Notes: generated by a model not told the origin, from the letters alone. A stretch of 8,560 nt of DNA from Paramuribaculum sp. (GCA_029058705.1 JAIDXA010000112.1:1-8560); one strand, 5' to 3'; numbered from the stretch's first letter, positions 1-8,241 are shown. Numbers and translations: made by a program.

Positions 1-117
1 ATAAAAGACCTCAATAAACCCACAAGAATGATTTATAACATTTTTTTCGTAGTAAATTTAAACAGTTTCTTAATTTTTACTGAAACTTTCGTCTGATAAG
101 TAAAGACCGTAACCATC

Positions 118-612
118 ATGAAACGCCTTCTCCCGATCGTCATCACTATGCTTCTGGCCGCCTTCACGGCATCAGCCCGTAACTGCCATGACCGGCGTCA
201 GCCAAGATCCCCCTATTTCGTTGCGGACAACAAGGTTTTCTTCGAAGGCCACGGAATTGAGGGGGCTTCCGCATCGAGTTTTGAAATACTCCGCGACGGC
301 TATGCGAAAGATGCATGGAGCGTCTACTACAACGGAGAAAAAATAGCCGATGCCTCAAGCTCATCGTTCAGGACATTAGGGTATGGCTATGCCAAAGACT
401 CATGGAAAGTCTACTACAACGGGGTCGGTCTCGACGGTGCGTCGCCAAACAGTTTCAAGGTGCTTTCCGACTGGTATGCGAAGGACACATGGGCAGTCTA
501 CTGCGACGGGGTGAAAATCGACGGCGCGTCGCCCGACAGTTTCAGAGTCTTAAAACACGGCTACGCAAAAGACACATGGTCCACCTACTACTATGGCCGG
601 AAAATCGACTGA
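118..612 (+). CDS. Exported DKNYY-type repeat protein
   Basis: The 164-residue product begins with a typical signal peptide: basic MKR, a hydrophobic stretch from about residue 4 to 18, and a likely cleavage after ASA (residue 20), so it should leave the cytoplasm. There is no lipobox; the first cysteine (23) sits past the predicted cut. The rest is almost entirely four 29-residue repeats (49-77, 78-106, 107-135, 136-164) with the pattern G-A-S-x-x-S-F-x-x-L, then Y-A-K-D-x-W-x-V-Y-Y-x-G-x-K-I. A degenerate half-repeat lies at 33-48. The motif matches the DKNYY family, known from Bacteroidota and Fusobacteria, whose function is not established. The protein ends exactly at a repeat boundary. 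Cys23 and Cys129 are the only cysteines of the mature form. It appears to be a single gene, 170 nt ahead of the next and separated from it by a promoter. The start is the ATG giving the signal peptide. The reading frame is secure; the role is unknown. Confidence 0.85.
   Translation: MKRLLPIVITMLLAAFTASARNCHDRRQPRSPYFVADNKVFFEGHGIEGASASSFEILRDGYAKDAWSVYYNGEKIADASSSSFRTLGYGYAKDSWKVYYNGVGLDGASPNSFKVLSDWYAKDTWAVYCDGVKIDGASPDSFRVLKHGYAKDTWSTYYYGRKID
262..609 (+). repeat. Four tandem 87-bp coding repeats
   Basis: Four consecutive 87-bp units (262-348, 349-435, 436-522, 523-609) each encode one 29-residue DKNYY-like repeat. The phase is exact, since the marker residues Tyr62, 91, 120 and 149 and Phe55, 84, 113 and 142 are each 29 apart. 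The units have diverged at many third positions, so this is an old expansion rather than a fresh slippage array. The most conserved stretch is the one encoding Y-A-K-D-x-W. Confidence 0.85.
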
Positions 613-727
613 ATTAGTCATGTCCCCGATCCGCCTCAACCTCATGAAATATTCCAACAGCTGATCATACCGACAGGGAAACTACAACAACTCGATCGCC
701 TCCTGCTGTTTCAACAACCGATTCAGG

Positions 728-746
728 ATGGACTCTGACAGTCCAT
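728..746. promoter_or_regulatory. Inverted repeat upstream of the ogt promoter (possible operator)
   Basis: ATGGACT (728-734) and AGTCCAT (740-746) form a perfect 7-bp inverted repeat around a 5-bp spacer. The right arm abuts and overlaps by one base the TTG -33 box of the ogt promoter, where a repressor or an upstream activator would bind. A terminator for the preceding gene is less likely because no T-run follows. The palindrome is directly visible; its regulatory role is inferred. Confidence 0.4.
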
Positions 747-775
747 TGCGGAAAGCGATTTTTCCACTATCTTTG
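746..775 (+). promoter_or_regulatory. Bacteroidota-type promoter of ogt-yaaA
   Basis: A TTG at 746-748 is followed after 19 bp by TATCTTTG at 768-775. This fits the Bacteroidota housekeeping consensus TTG-N19 to 20-TAnnTTTG. Transcription would begin a few bases after 775, immediately before the ATG at 783, so the leader should be only a few nucleotides. Confidence 0.7.
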
Positions 776-782
776 CGACTGT

Positions 783-1301
783 ATGAATCAGCGACGCATC
801 ATAACGACTGCAATCTACGAATCTCCCGCCGGCTCTCTGCGGCTCGGCGAATTCGAAGGACAGCTCTGTCTCTGCGACTGGACAGAAACTCCACGCCACG
901 CCAGGCTTCTCGCACTGCTTGAGCAAACACTGGGTGCGACGGTTGTCAGCGGCACAACCCCCTGTCTGGAAACCGCCCGCGGCCAGCTTGATCAATACTT
1001 CGCGCGGAAGCGACGTCTCTTTTCCATTCCGCTCCGGCTATCAGGAACTGATTTCCAGAAACAGGTCTGGGAAACACTATTGACAATTCCCTGCGGCGCC
1101 ACAGAATCATATCTGGGAATTGCACGGCGAATGCAGAAGCCTTCGGCCGTCAGAGCCGTTGCCGGCGCTGTCGGCAGCAACCCCCTCTCGATCATCATCC
1201 CATGCCACCGCATCATAGCCGCCGACGGCTCTCTGACCGGCTACCGTGGCGGCCTCGAAGCCAAACGGATCCTGCTGCATCTCGAAAACCAAACACACTG
1301 A
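783..1301 (+). CDS. ogt: Methylated-DNA--protein-cysteine S-methyltransferase
   Basis: This enzyme removes alkyl groups from O6-alkylguanine (and O4-alkylthymine) in DNA by transferring them irreversibly to its own cysteine, acting once per molecule. The 172-residue product has the expected two parts: an N-terminal ribonuclease-H-like domain (about 10-85) and the C-terminal DNA-binding and catalytic domain (about 88-168). The active site I-I-P-C-H-R is at 138-143, with nucleophile Cys141 and His142. Arg124 in A-V-R-A-V is the likely arginine finger, Asn133-Pro134 form the usual hinge, Tyr110 sits in the T-x-S-Y-like turn, and the closing G-Y-R-G-G-L-E-A-K block is at 153-161. Gly of the usual R-A-V-G is Ala127 here. 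There is no Ada-type N-terminal zinc domain. The ATG at 783 is the first possible start in frame and lies just after the promoter. It is followed 7 nt later by yaaA, implying co-transcription. Whether ogt, adaB or mgt is the right symbol cannot be decided. Confidence 0.93.
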   Translation: MNQRRIITTAIYESPAGSLRLGEFEGQLCLCDWTETPRHARLLALLEQTLGATVVSGTTPCLETARGQLDQYFARKRRLFSIPLRLSGTDFQKQVWETLLTIPCGATESYLGIARRMQKPSAVRAVAGAVGSNPLSIIIPCHRIIAADGSLTGYRGGLEAKRILLHLENQTH

Positions 1302-1308
1302 CAAACAA

Positions 1309-2079
1309 ATGATCTGCCTCATAGCCGAATCGAAAACAATGCGCGCCGACCTCGGAAAAGTCGATCCCGGGACCGCTGACCGCCACACGCCGGCGTTTGA
1401 AACACAAGCCGCCGAAATCATGGCCCGCATGCATGACATGCCCGCCTCAGCAATCGCCGAAGCGGTCAGAATAAGTCCGGCTCTTGCCGCACGCTCCCGA
1501 TCGATGATCTATGACTTCCCCGACAAATCGTCCGGTCTGAGAGCGATCGAAGCTTTCACCGGAGTCGTATTCAAAGCCCTGGACTTCACGACACTCCCGA
1601 CAGAAGCAAAGGAAAAAGCAGGCAGCATGGTCCGGATCATTTCATCGCTCTACGGGTGGCTGCGTCCCGACGACATCATAAAACCCTATCGGCTCGATTT
1701 CACCTCACGCGTAGCACCCTGCGGCGAACCGCTGACAGCCTTCTGGCGCAACAGACTGACCGACCGTCTGCTGACAGAACTGAAAGAATCCGGTTCAACC
1801 GAAATCATCGACCTGATGCCCGCCGACGCCGCAAAATGCTTCGACTGGAAGCGCATTGCTTCATGCGCCGACATCTACAGGATCGATCTCCGTGAAATCA
1901 TCGATGGAGGATCGACACGCACCCCCCGCTCCAACCGCCTCAAACAGCTACGCGGACTGCTCCTGCGTGAGATTCTTACTGGCCCGGTCACAACCCCCGA
2001 AGCCCTCCGCAACCTCAGCTCCGACACATTCCTTCCGGTCTGCGACGCTCCCGAAGGTCTCATCCGCTTCCTCGTCTGA
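1309..2079 (+). CDS. yaaA: YaaA family peroxide stress protein
   Basis: The product of 256 residues matches the length of E. coli YaaA (about 258), a cytoplasmic protein of the UPF0246/DUF328 family. YaaA is induced by hydrogen peroxide and limits damage by keeping free iron low. Family hallmarks visible are the N-terminal I-A-E-S-K-T-M (5-11, usually S-P-A-K-T), the A-I-E-A-F-x-G-x-V block (79-87) and the diagnostic S-S-L-Y-G-W-L-R-P-D-D-I-I-K-P-Y-R-L at 112-129. The C-terminal half is divergent. The usual N-L-A-S-x-E-Y is replaced by D-L-M-P-A-D-A-A (168-175), and the K-K-A-R-G block survives only as K-Q-L-R-G (212-216). I chose the ATG at 1309 because it gives the family's N-terminus. A longer frame from 1246 would overlap ogt by 56 nt and add 21 residues unlike the family. 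It is co-transcribed with ogt, linking alkylation repair and oxidative stress. Confidence 0.85.
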   Translation: MICLIAESKTMRADLGKVDPGTADRHTPAFETQAAEIMARMHDMPASAIAEAVRISPALAARSRSMIYDFPDKSSGLRAIEAFTGVVFKALDFTTLPTEAKEKAGSMVRIISSLYGWLRPDDIIKPYRLDFTSRVAPCGEPLTAFWRNRLTDRLLTELKESGSTEIIDLMPADAAKCFDWKRIASCADIYRIDLREIIDGGSTRTPRSNRLKQLRGLLLREILTGPVTTPEALRNLSSDTFLPVCDAPEGLIRFLV

Positions 2080-2149
2080 GAGAGTGGTCATATGTGACTT
2101 TTTTTGTCCTGCCGGGCCACAGCCGGGAGTTTTTATAGGTGTTTCAACC

Positions 2150-2178
2150 CTGTTTGTAGATTTTTTTCGTTAATTTTG
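2150..2178 (+). promoter_or_regulatory. Probable promoter of the waaA-like operon
   Basis: TAATTTTG at 2171-2178 is a perfect TAnnTTTG -7 box. The -33 box is weak: CTG at 2150-2152 stands 18 bp upstream, one base from TTG, while the better-looking TTTG at 2153-2156 is too close (14 bp). Transcription would begin near 2183-2186, giving a leader of about 20 nt before the ATG at 2204. The 118-nt gap after yaaA and this box argue for a separate unit. Confidence 0.55.
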
Positions 2179-2203
2179 CATTCTCCACAACCAGGCGTTG
2201 GAA

Positions 2204-3481
2204 ATGAATATCAAATACAACATAGCGGTCAACACGATCAATGCGGCGCTAAAGATCTACGCCCATTGCCTGCCGGCGACAGTCAGCCGTAAGTTTCCGG
2301 AATTTGTCAAGGGAAGGGTCGGACTCGTGCGACGTATCACCGCGGAAATGAACGAATCCACATCCGACGACGCGCCGGTTGTCTGGTTTCACGCTTCGTC
2401 GCTCGGCGAATTCGCCATTGCCCGTCCCCTGATCAACAGGCTCAAGGCTTCCGGAAACGTGCGCATTGTCCAGACATTCTTCTCCCCGTCGGGCTACCGC
2501 GTGATGAAAGACCGTCATCCCGGAATCGACCACGTTTTCTACCTGCCTCTCGACACCCTCGCGAATGTCCGCGGATTTCTGGAAGCCGTCAACCCGAAAG
2601 CAGCCGTCTTTCTTGTCTCGGAATACTGGCCCAACATGTTGCAGGAACTCAAATTCCGCTCAGTCCCTACATTTCTTGTCTCGGCTCTCATCCGAAACAA
2701 CGCTCCGTTTTTCCGATGGTACGGCAAAATTTTCCGCAAAGCACTGCTGACCTACCGGAAATTCTTCGTTCTCGACCGCAACTCACTGATCAATCTCCGT
2801 TCGCTCGGTTGCGACAATGTAGAGATCTCAGGCGATCCCCTCTTCGACAATGCCGCGCTCATCGCATCTGCCGACTGGACCGATCCCGTAATGGAGAACT
2901 TCTCCGAAGGACGCACCGCCAGGCTGTTCATGGCCGGAAGCCTAAGCGACAAAAACGACCTGCGGCTGGTTGCAGAAGCCCTGCGCCGCCATCCCGCACT
3001 GAAAGCCGTCATCGTCCCCCACGACGTGACCGCGAAAGCAATCGCCGAAATCGAAAACGCCTTCGACAGCCCGACGGCCCGATATTCACAGCTGACGGCC
3101 GAGTCCGATCTCACCGGCATACGCGTTGTGATAGTCGACTGCGTCGGAAAACTCGCCTACATGTACCGCTACGCCTCAATGGCCTATGTCGGTGGCGGAT
3201 TCACACCCCTGCTCCATAGCGTCATCGAAGCGACCGTCTATGGAATCCCTGTCAGTTTCGGCCCGCGCATAGAACGGAAAATAACGCCGGCACAACTTAT
3301 CGAACGCGGAATCGGTGCGATAGTCGAAACTCCCGACGCGCTCTCGCAATGGATCACCTCGCTCACCCCCGACCGGCTTGACCAAATTCGCGAAAACGCG
3401 ATTGACTACGTCAACGAAAACGTCGGCGCGACCGCACGAATTGTCGAATCAATCGAAAAATGCCTATGGGAGAAAAAATAA
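2204..3481 (+). CDS. waaA: Kdo-transferase-like enzyme (WaaA/KdtA family, divergent)
   Basis: WaaA transfers 3-deoxy-D-manno-octulosonic acid from CMP-Kdo to lipid IVA at the inner membrane. The product has 425 residues, the normal length. It has a hydrophobic N-terminal segment (about 5-25) and then the two GT-B domains of GT30. In the first domain, W-F-H-A-S-S-L-G-E (61-69) carries the catalytic Glu69, followed by F-F-S-P-S-G-Y (92-98), Y-L-P-L-D (113-117) and S-E-Y-W-P-N (139-144). In the second domain are S-G-D-P-L-F-D (209-215), A-G-S (244-246), V-P-H (271-273), Y-V-G-G-G-F (328-333) and F-G-P (352-354). Several usual signatures are altered: G-D-T-R-F-D to G-D-P-L-F-D, A-G-S-x-W-x-x-(D/E)-E to A-G-S-L-S-D-K-N-D, G-I-H-N-x-L-E to L-L-H-S-V-I-E (336-342), and K-F after F-G-P to K-I. 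It may be a paralogue with a different donor rather than the housekeeping enzyme. The ATG at 2204 is preferred over a TTG at 2198. The 3' end overlaps the next gene. Confidence 0.85.
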   Translation: MNIKYNIAVNTINAALKIYAHCLPATVSRKFPEFVKGRVGLVRRITAEMNESTSDDAPVVWFHASSLGEFAIARPLINRLKASGNVRIVQTFFSPSGYRVMKDRHPGIDHVFYLPLDTLANVRGFLEAVNPKAAVFLVSEYWPNMLQELKFRSVPTFLVSALIRNNAPFFRWYGKIFRKALLTYRKFFVLDRNSLINLRSLGCDNVEISGDPLFDNAALIASADWTDPVMENFSEGRTARLFMAGSLSDKNDLRLVAEALRRHPALKAVIVPHDVTAKAIAEIENAFDSPTARYSQLTAESDLTGIRVVIVDCVGKLAYMYRYASMAYVGGGFTPLLHSVIEATVYGIPVSFGPRIERKITPAQLIERGIGAIVETPDALSQWITSLTPDRLDQIRENAIDYVNENVGATARIVESIEKCLWEKK

Positions 3482-4395
3482 AATACGCATTGTATCTCGC
3501 CCTGTTCATGCCGATCGCATGGTTGCCGCTGCCTGTACTTTACATGATCAGCGACGGCCTCTGCTTCATATTCCGCAACTGCCTGCACTACAGGGCAAAA
3601 GTCATCCGCGAGAATCTGTCCGTCTCATTCCCTGAAAAATCAGCCGAAGAGCTTGCCGACATAGAAAAGGAATTCTATCGACAGCTCGCCGACAACTTTG
3701 TCGAAACCATAAAACTCCTCTCGATATCAAACGCCACAATCAACCGGCGTGTCTCTGTTGAAAACGCCCGACTCGTCGAGGAAGCGGCGGCCACAGGCGA
3801 CCCCGTGTTTCTATATCTGGGTCATATCTGCAACTGGGAATGGATTCCGGCCATCACACACCATTTCACCCTTCCGAAAGTGACGGCCCAGATCTACAAA
3901 CCATTGCGCGACCGCGCCTTCGACCGGCTGATGCTCCGCATACGCTCGCGCTTCAATGCCCTGAACATCCCGCAGGACAAAGCTTTCAGAACCCTCTTCG
4001 GCCTGAGCCGCAAAGGCAGTTTCATTGTCGGAATTCTCGACGACCACAGTCCGAACCATTCCCGCTCACGCCACTTCATGAACTTCCTGAACCATCCGGG
4101 AACAATAATCAACGTCGGTGCCGAAGAGATCGGAAACCGTCTGAAAGCGCGCTACCTCTATCTCGACATCGAGAAACTTAAACGAGGCCACTACAGACTC
4201 ACCTTCAAACCGATCGAACCGACCGAAGCCGACGGCGACAGTTACCCTGTGTCACACGCATATATGCGTATGCTCGAAACAACCATCAGGCGTCAGCCGC
4301 CCTACTGGCTTTGGTCGCACAAACGCTGGCGTTACACTCTTTCTGCATCTGAGATCCAGCATGAAGCATCATCACCAATCAATAATCCAGAATAA
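3460..4395 (+). CDS. LpxL/HtrB-type lipid A acyltransferase family protein
   Basis: Members of this family add a secondary acyl chain to lipid A precursors at the inner membrane, using acyl-ACP; Bacteroidota members may act on other lysophospholipids or aminolipids. The 311-residue product has a hydrophobic N-terminal anchor (about 9-38). The catalytic H-x4-E is in G-H-I-C-N-W-E-W (121-128; His122, Glu127). Further family blocks are I-Y-K-P-L-R-D (145-151), G-I-L-D-D-H-S-P-N (191-199) and W-L-W-S-H-K-R-W near the C-terminus (283-290), which is characteristic. Length is normal. The start at 3460 overlaps the waaA-like gene by 22 nt; an ATG at 3466 (M-G-E-K) is equally possible and would drop two residues. 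The overlap suggests translational coupling. The next gene follows after 24 nt. Substrate and acyl chain cannot be told, so no LpxL, LpxM or LpxP symbol is given. Confidence 0.87.
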   Translation: MPMGEKIKYALYLALFMPIAWLPLPVLYMISDGLCFIFRNCLHYRAKVIRENLSVSFPEKSAEELADIEKEFYRQLADNFVETIKLLSISNATINRRVSVENARLVEEAAATGDPVFLYLGHICNWEWIPAITHHFTLPKVTAQIYKPLRDRAFDRLMLRIRSRFNALNIPQDKAFRTLFGLSRKGSFIVGILDDHSPNHSRSRHFMNFLNHPGTIINVGAEEIGNRLKARYLYLDIEKLKRGHYRLTFKPIEPTEADGDSYPVSHAYMRMLETTIRRQPPYWLWSHKRWRYTLSASEIQHEASSPINNPE

Positions 4396-4419
4396 TCACA
4401 CTCATCCAATCATAACGAA

Positions 4420-5145
4420 ATGAAAATAATCTGCGTCATACCCGCCCGCGCCGAGTCTACCCGCTTCTTCGAGAAGCCTCTCGCCCTTATACTTGGCAAA
4501 CCGATGATCCAATGGGTATATGAACATTGCAAGGAAGTTGAAATCTTCGAAGAAGTATATGTAGCTACAGACTCTGAGAAAATCCGTTCGGCCGCCGAAT
4601 GCTTCGGCGCAAAAGTCGTCATGACCCGTTCCGACCACGACACCGCCACCGAACGCCTCTATGAAGTCTCGACCATTGTTCAGGCCGATCTGTACGTGAT
4701 GGTCAACGGCGACGAACCGCTCCTCACACGCGACGCCATCATCCAGTGCATTCCCGACGGGCTCACTCCCGACGACTTCTTCGTAAGCAACCTCATGACA
4801 GACTTCACCAATCCCGTCGAGGTCGTCGACGCCACCAATCTAAAGATCGTGACTGCCGCCGACAACCGATGTCTCTTCATCTCGCGCAGTCCGATCCCAT
4901 ATCCCAAAGGTGCGATGGACTATGTTTTCCACAAGTTCGTGGGCGTAGGTGCTTTCACCCGCAAGGCTCTTGATTTCTACCACAACACTCCGCGCGGACC
5001 TATAGAAAAAATCGAAGAAAACGACTCGTTCCGGTTCATCGAGAACCATATGCCGATCTACTACTACAACTGCCACTGCAAATCACTCTCCGTCGACAAC
5101 CGCAAAGACATTGCCGGAGTCGAAGCCTATCTGACCGGCAAATGA
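4420..5145 (+). CDS. CMP-ulosonate synthetase, KdsB-like (divergent)
   Basis: This is a cytidylyltransferase of the KdsB/NeuA fold (CTP_transf_3), which couples CTP to a sugar acid to give a CMP-sugar and pyrophosphate in the cytoplasm. The 241 residues match KdsB length (about 245). Visible are the nucleotide-binding P-A-R-x-x-S-T-R-x-x-x-K-P-L (8-21), G-K-P-M-I (26-30), V-A-T-D (48-51), M-T-R-S-D-H-x-x-x-T-E-R (68-79), N-G-D-E-P (96-100, with Mg-binding Asp98), S-R-S-P-I-P (155-160), and a late Asp226 matching the second metal ligand. It departs from KdsB at sugar-site positions. Gln before G-D-E-P is Asn96, the H-x-G-I-Y stretch reads F-V-G-V-G (173-177), and the L-E-x-L-E-Q-L-R block reads I-E-K-I-E-E-N-D-S-F-R (195-205). 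The natural sugar acid may therefore not be Kdo, and kdsB is not assigned as a symbol. Its stop overlaps the start of the next gene (ATGA), indicating coupling. Confidence 0.83.
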   Translation: MKIICVIPARAESTRFFEKPLALILGKPMIQWVYEHCKEVEIFEEVYVATDSEKIRSAAECFGAKVVMTRSDHDTATERLYEVSTIVQADLYVMVNGDEPLLTRDAIIQCIPDGLTPDDFFVSNLMTDFTNPVEVVDATNLKIVTAADNRCLFISRSPIPYPKGAMDYVFHKFVGVGAFTRKALDFYHNTPRGPIEKIEENDSFRFIENHMPIYYYNCHCKSLSVDNRKDIAGVEAYLTGK

Positions 5146-6128
5146 GAATCCGTTTCGACTCCCATTCGCTTGAAAAATTCGCGCGGCGTCTCCGGTTCTA
5201 TGCCGGAGGCTTCGCGCGCTACTACCTTCCTTCGGCAATTTTCCGCTTCATGTTCCGTCGCCGGATCGCATCACTGACCGACGCAGAACGCGCCTATGCC
5301 GAAAACCGGGTCAATTACTACGTCCGGCTCTCGCCCGACGCCTCGCTCGATCCCGACAATTCGGTTGAGGTCAGGCAGTTTCGGTTTCCATGGCGAAAAA
5401 AACACCGTTTTTCAGGCTACTTCTTCGATCTTTTCCCACTCGTGCGGATCGGACGTCCAACCGACCGCTTCAGCTACCTGTTCGGCGACATCAACTTCGA
5501 GACGCCCTCGCCGCAGTTCGTCAAATCGCGGCCTGTTGCCGGCAACGGACACTCAAACTCCGTTCTCACGCTGCTCGACAGCGTGCGCCACTTCTCGTTC
5601 ATAACCGACACAATACCCTACGGCGACAAAAAACCGCTCCTCGTGTTCCGCAACGTTGTCAGAAACCAGCCCCACCGCACAGCATTCCTCGAACTCTACC
5701 ACAACCACCCGTTGTGCGACGCCGGCCAGGTCAACGACGACGAATATGTGACCGACCGGGCCTTTATCAAAAACTACATCCCAGTCGACCAACAGCTCGG
5801 CTACAAATTCATCGCGACAATCGAAGGCCACGACGTTGCGACAAACCTCAAGTGGGTAATGTCGTCAAACTCCATCGCAGTCATGCCCCGGCCGAAAATC
5901 GAATCATGGTTCATGGAAGGAAGTCTCATCGGCGACTACCACTACATCGAAATACGCGACGACTATTCCGACCTGCCGGAAAAATTACGCTACTATCTCG
6001 ACCATCCGGATGAAGCTGAAGCCATCATACGCCACGCTCACGAATATGTGGCCCAGTTCCTCGACTCCGATCGCGAACTGATGATCGGACGCATGGTGGC
6101 AAGCCGCTATTTCTCGCTTCTCGGCTGA
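5142..6128 (+). CDS. Family 90 glycosyltransferase, LpsA-like
   Basis: The 328-residue product resembles the bacterial LPS glycosyltransferases of the CAP10/LpsA group (GT90), such as Haemophilus LpsA, which add a hexose to the LPS core on the cytoplasmic side of the inner membrane. The best evidence is the C-terminal half: Y-K-F-I-A-T-I-E-G-H-D-V-A-T-N-L-K-W (221-238), M-S-S-N-S (240-244), P-K-I-E-S-W-F-M-E-G (251-260) and D-D-Y-S-D-L-P-E-K-L (273-282), a family signature for nucleotide-sugar binding. A-H-E-Y-V (299-303) follows. The central V-F-R-N-V-V-R-N-Q-P-H-R (168-179) fits the strand with a conserved arginine. The N-terminus is basic and aromatic (R-F-M-F-R-R-R at 35-41), suited to membrane association, with no signal peptide. 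It starts inside the stop codon of the synthetase gene and ends the operon just before a strong terminator. Donor and acceptor sugars are unknown. Confidence 0.85.
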   Translation: MRIRFDSHSLEKFARRLRFYAGGFARYYLPSAIFRFMFRRRIASLTDAERAYAENRVNYYVRLSPDASLDPDNSVEVRQFRFPWRKKHRFSGYFFDLFPLVRIGRPTDRFSYLFGDINFETPSPQFVKSRPVAGNGHSNSVLTLLDSVRHFSFITDTIPYGDKKPLLVFRNVVRNQPHRTAFLELYHNHPLCDAGQVNDDEYVTDRAFIKNYIPVDQQLGYKFIATIEGHDVATNLKWVMSSNSIAVMPRPKIESWFMEGSLIGDYHYIEIRDDYSDLPEKLRYYLDHPDEAEAIIRHAHEYVAQFLDSDRELMIGRMVASRYFSLLG

Positions 6129-6158
6129 CCACAGAAACGGTTATTCCTGACAGAACAC

Positions 6159-6200
6159 AATCAGCTCCGGCCCACCGTTTGGTTGACCGGAGCTGATTTT
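6159..6200. terminator. Bidirectional terminator between glycosyltransferase gene and groEL
   Basis: A perfect 12-bp stem, AATCAGCTCCGG (6159-6170) with CCGGAGCTGATT (6187-6198), encloses a 16-nt loop. On the plus strand it runs into a TTTT (6197-6200) and further T-rich sequence. On the minus strand it follows an A-run and leads into TTGTGTT. It lies between two convergent genes, 30 nt after the glycosyltransferase stop and 32 nt after the groEL stop, so it can end both units. Confidence 0.88.
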
Positions 6201-6230
6201 ATTCTGATAAGTGATTTTTTCTCAGGGGAA

Positions 6231-8182
<1,952 letters not shown>

Positions 8183-8241
8183 ATCAGTTTCTTTTTTATG
8201 TTTGATTAGTGATTTGATTTTATCTTTTTTGAAAACCACCC

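Noticed and set aside
53..60. TAAATTTA as a -7 box for the repeat-protein gene
   Set aside because: It is one base off TAnnTTTG, lies in AT-rich sequence where such matches are frequent, and has no TTG at the right distance upstream.
600..625. GACT-gaatt-AGTC as a terminator for the repeat-protein gene
   Set aside because: The stem is only 4 bp and no T-run follows.
1246..1308. Earlier start for yaaA
   Set aside because: It would overlap the ogt coding end by 56 nt and add 21 residues that do not fit the family, whose N-terminus starts at the ATG at 1309.
2100..2135. Terminator after yaaA in the GCCGGG-rich stretch
   Set aside because: GCCGGG occurs twice as a direct repeat, not an inverted one. 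Only a 4-bp CCGG self-pairing is possible.
2716..3219. 167-codon alternative frame inside the waaA-like gene
   Set aside because: The arginine-rich translation has no family resemblance, and the WaaA frame is intact across the region.
5390..6013. 207-codon alternative frame inside the GT90 gene
   Set aside because: The arginine- and proline-rich product is typical of a frame-shifted shadow. The GT90 frame carries the conserved motifs.
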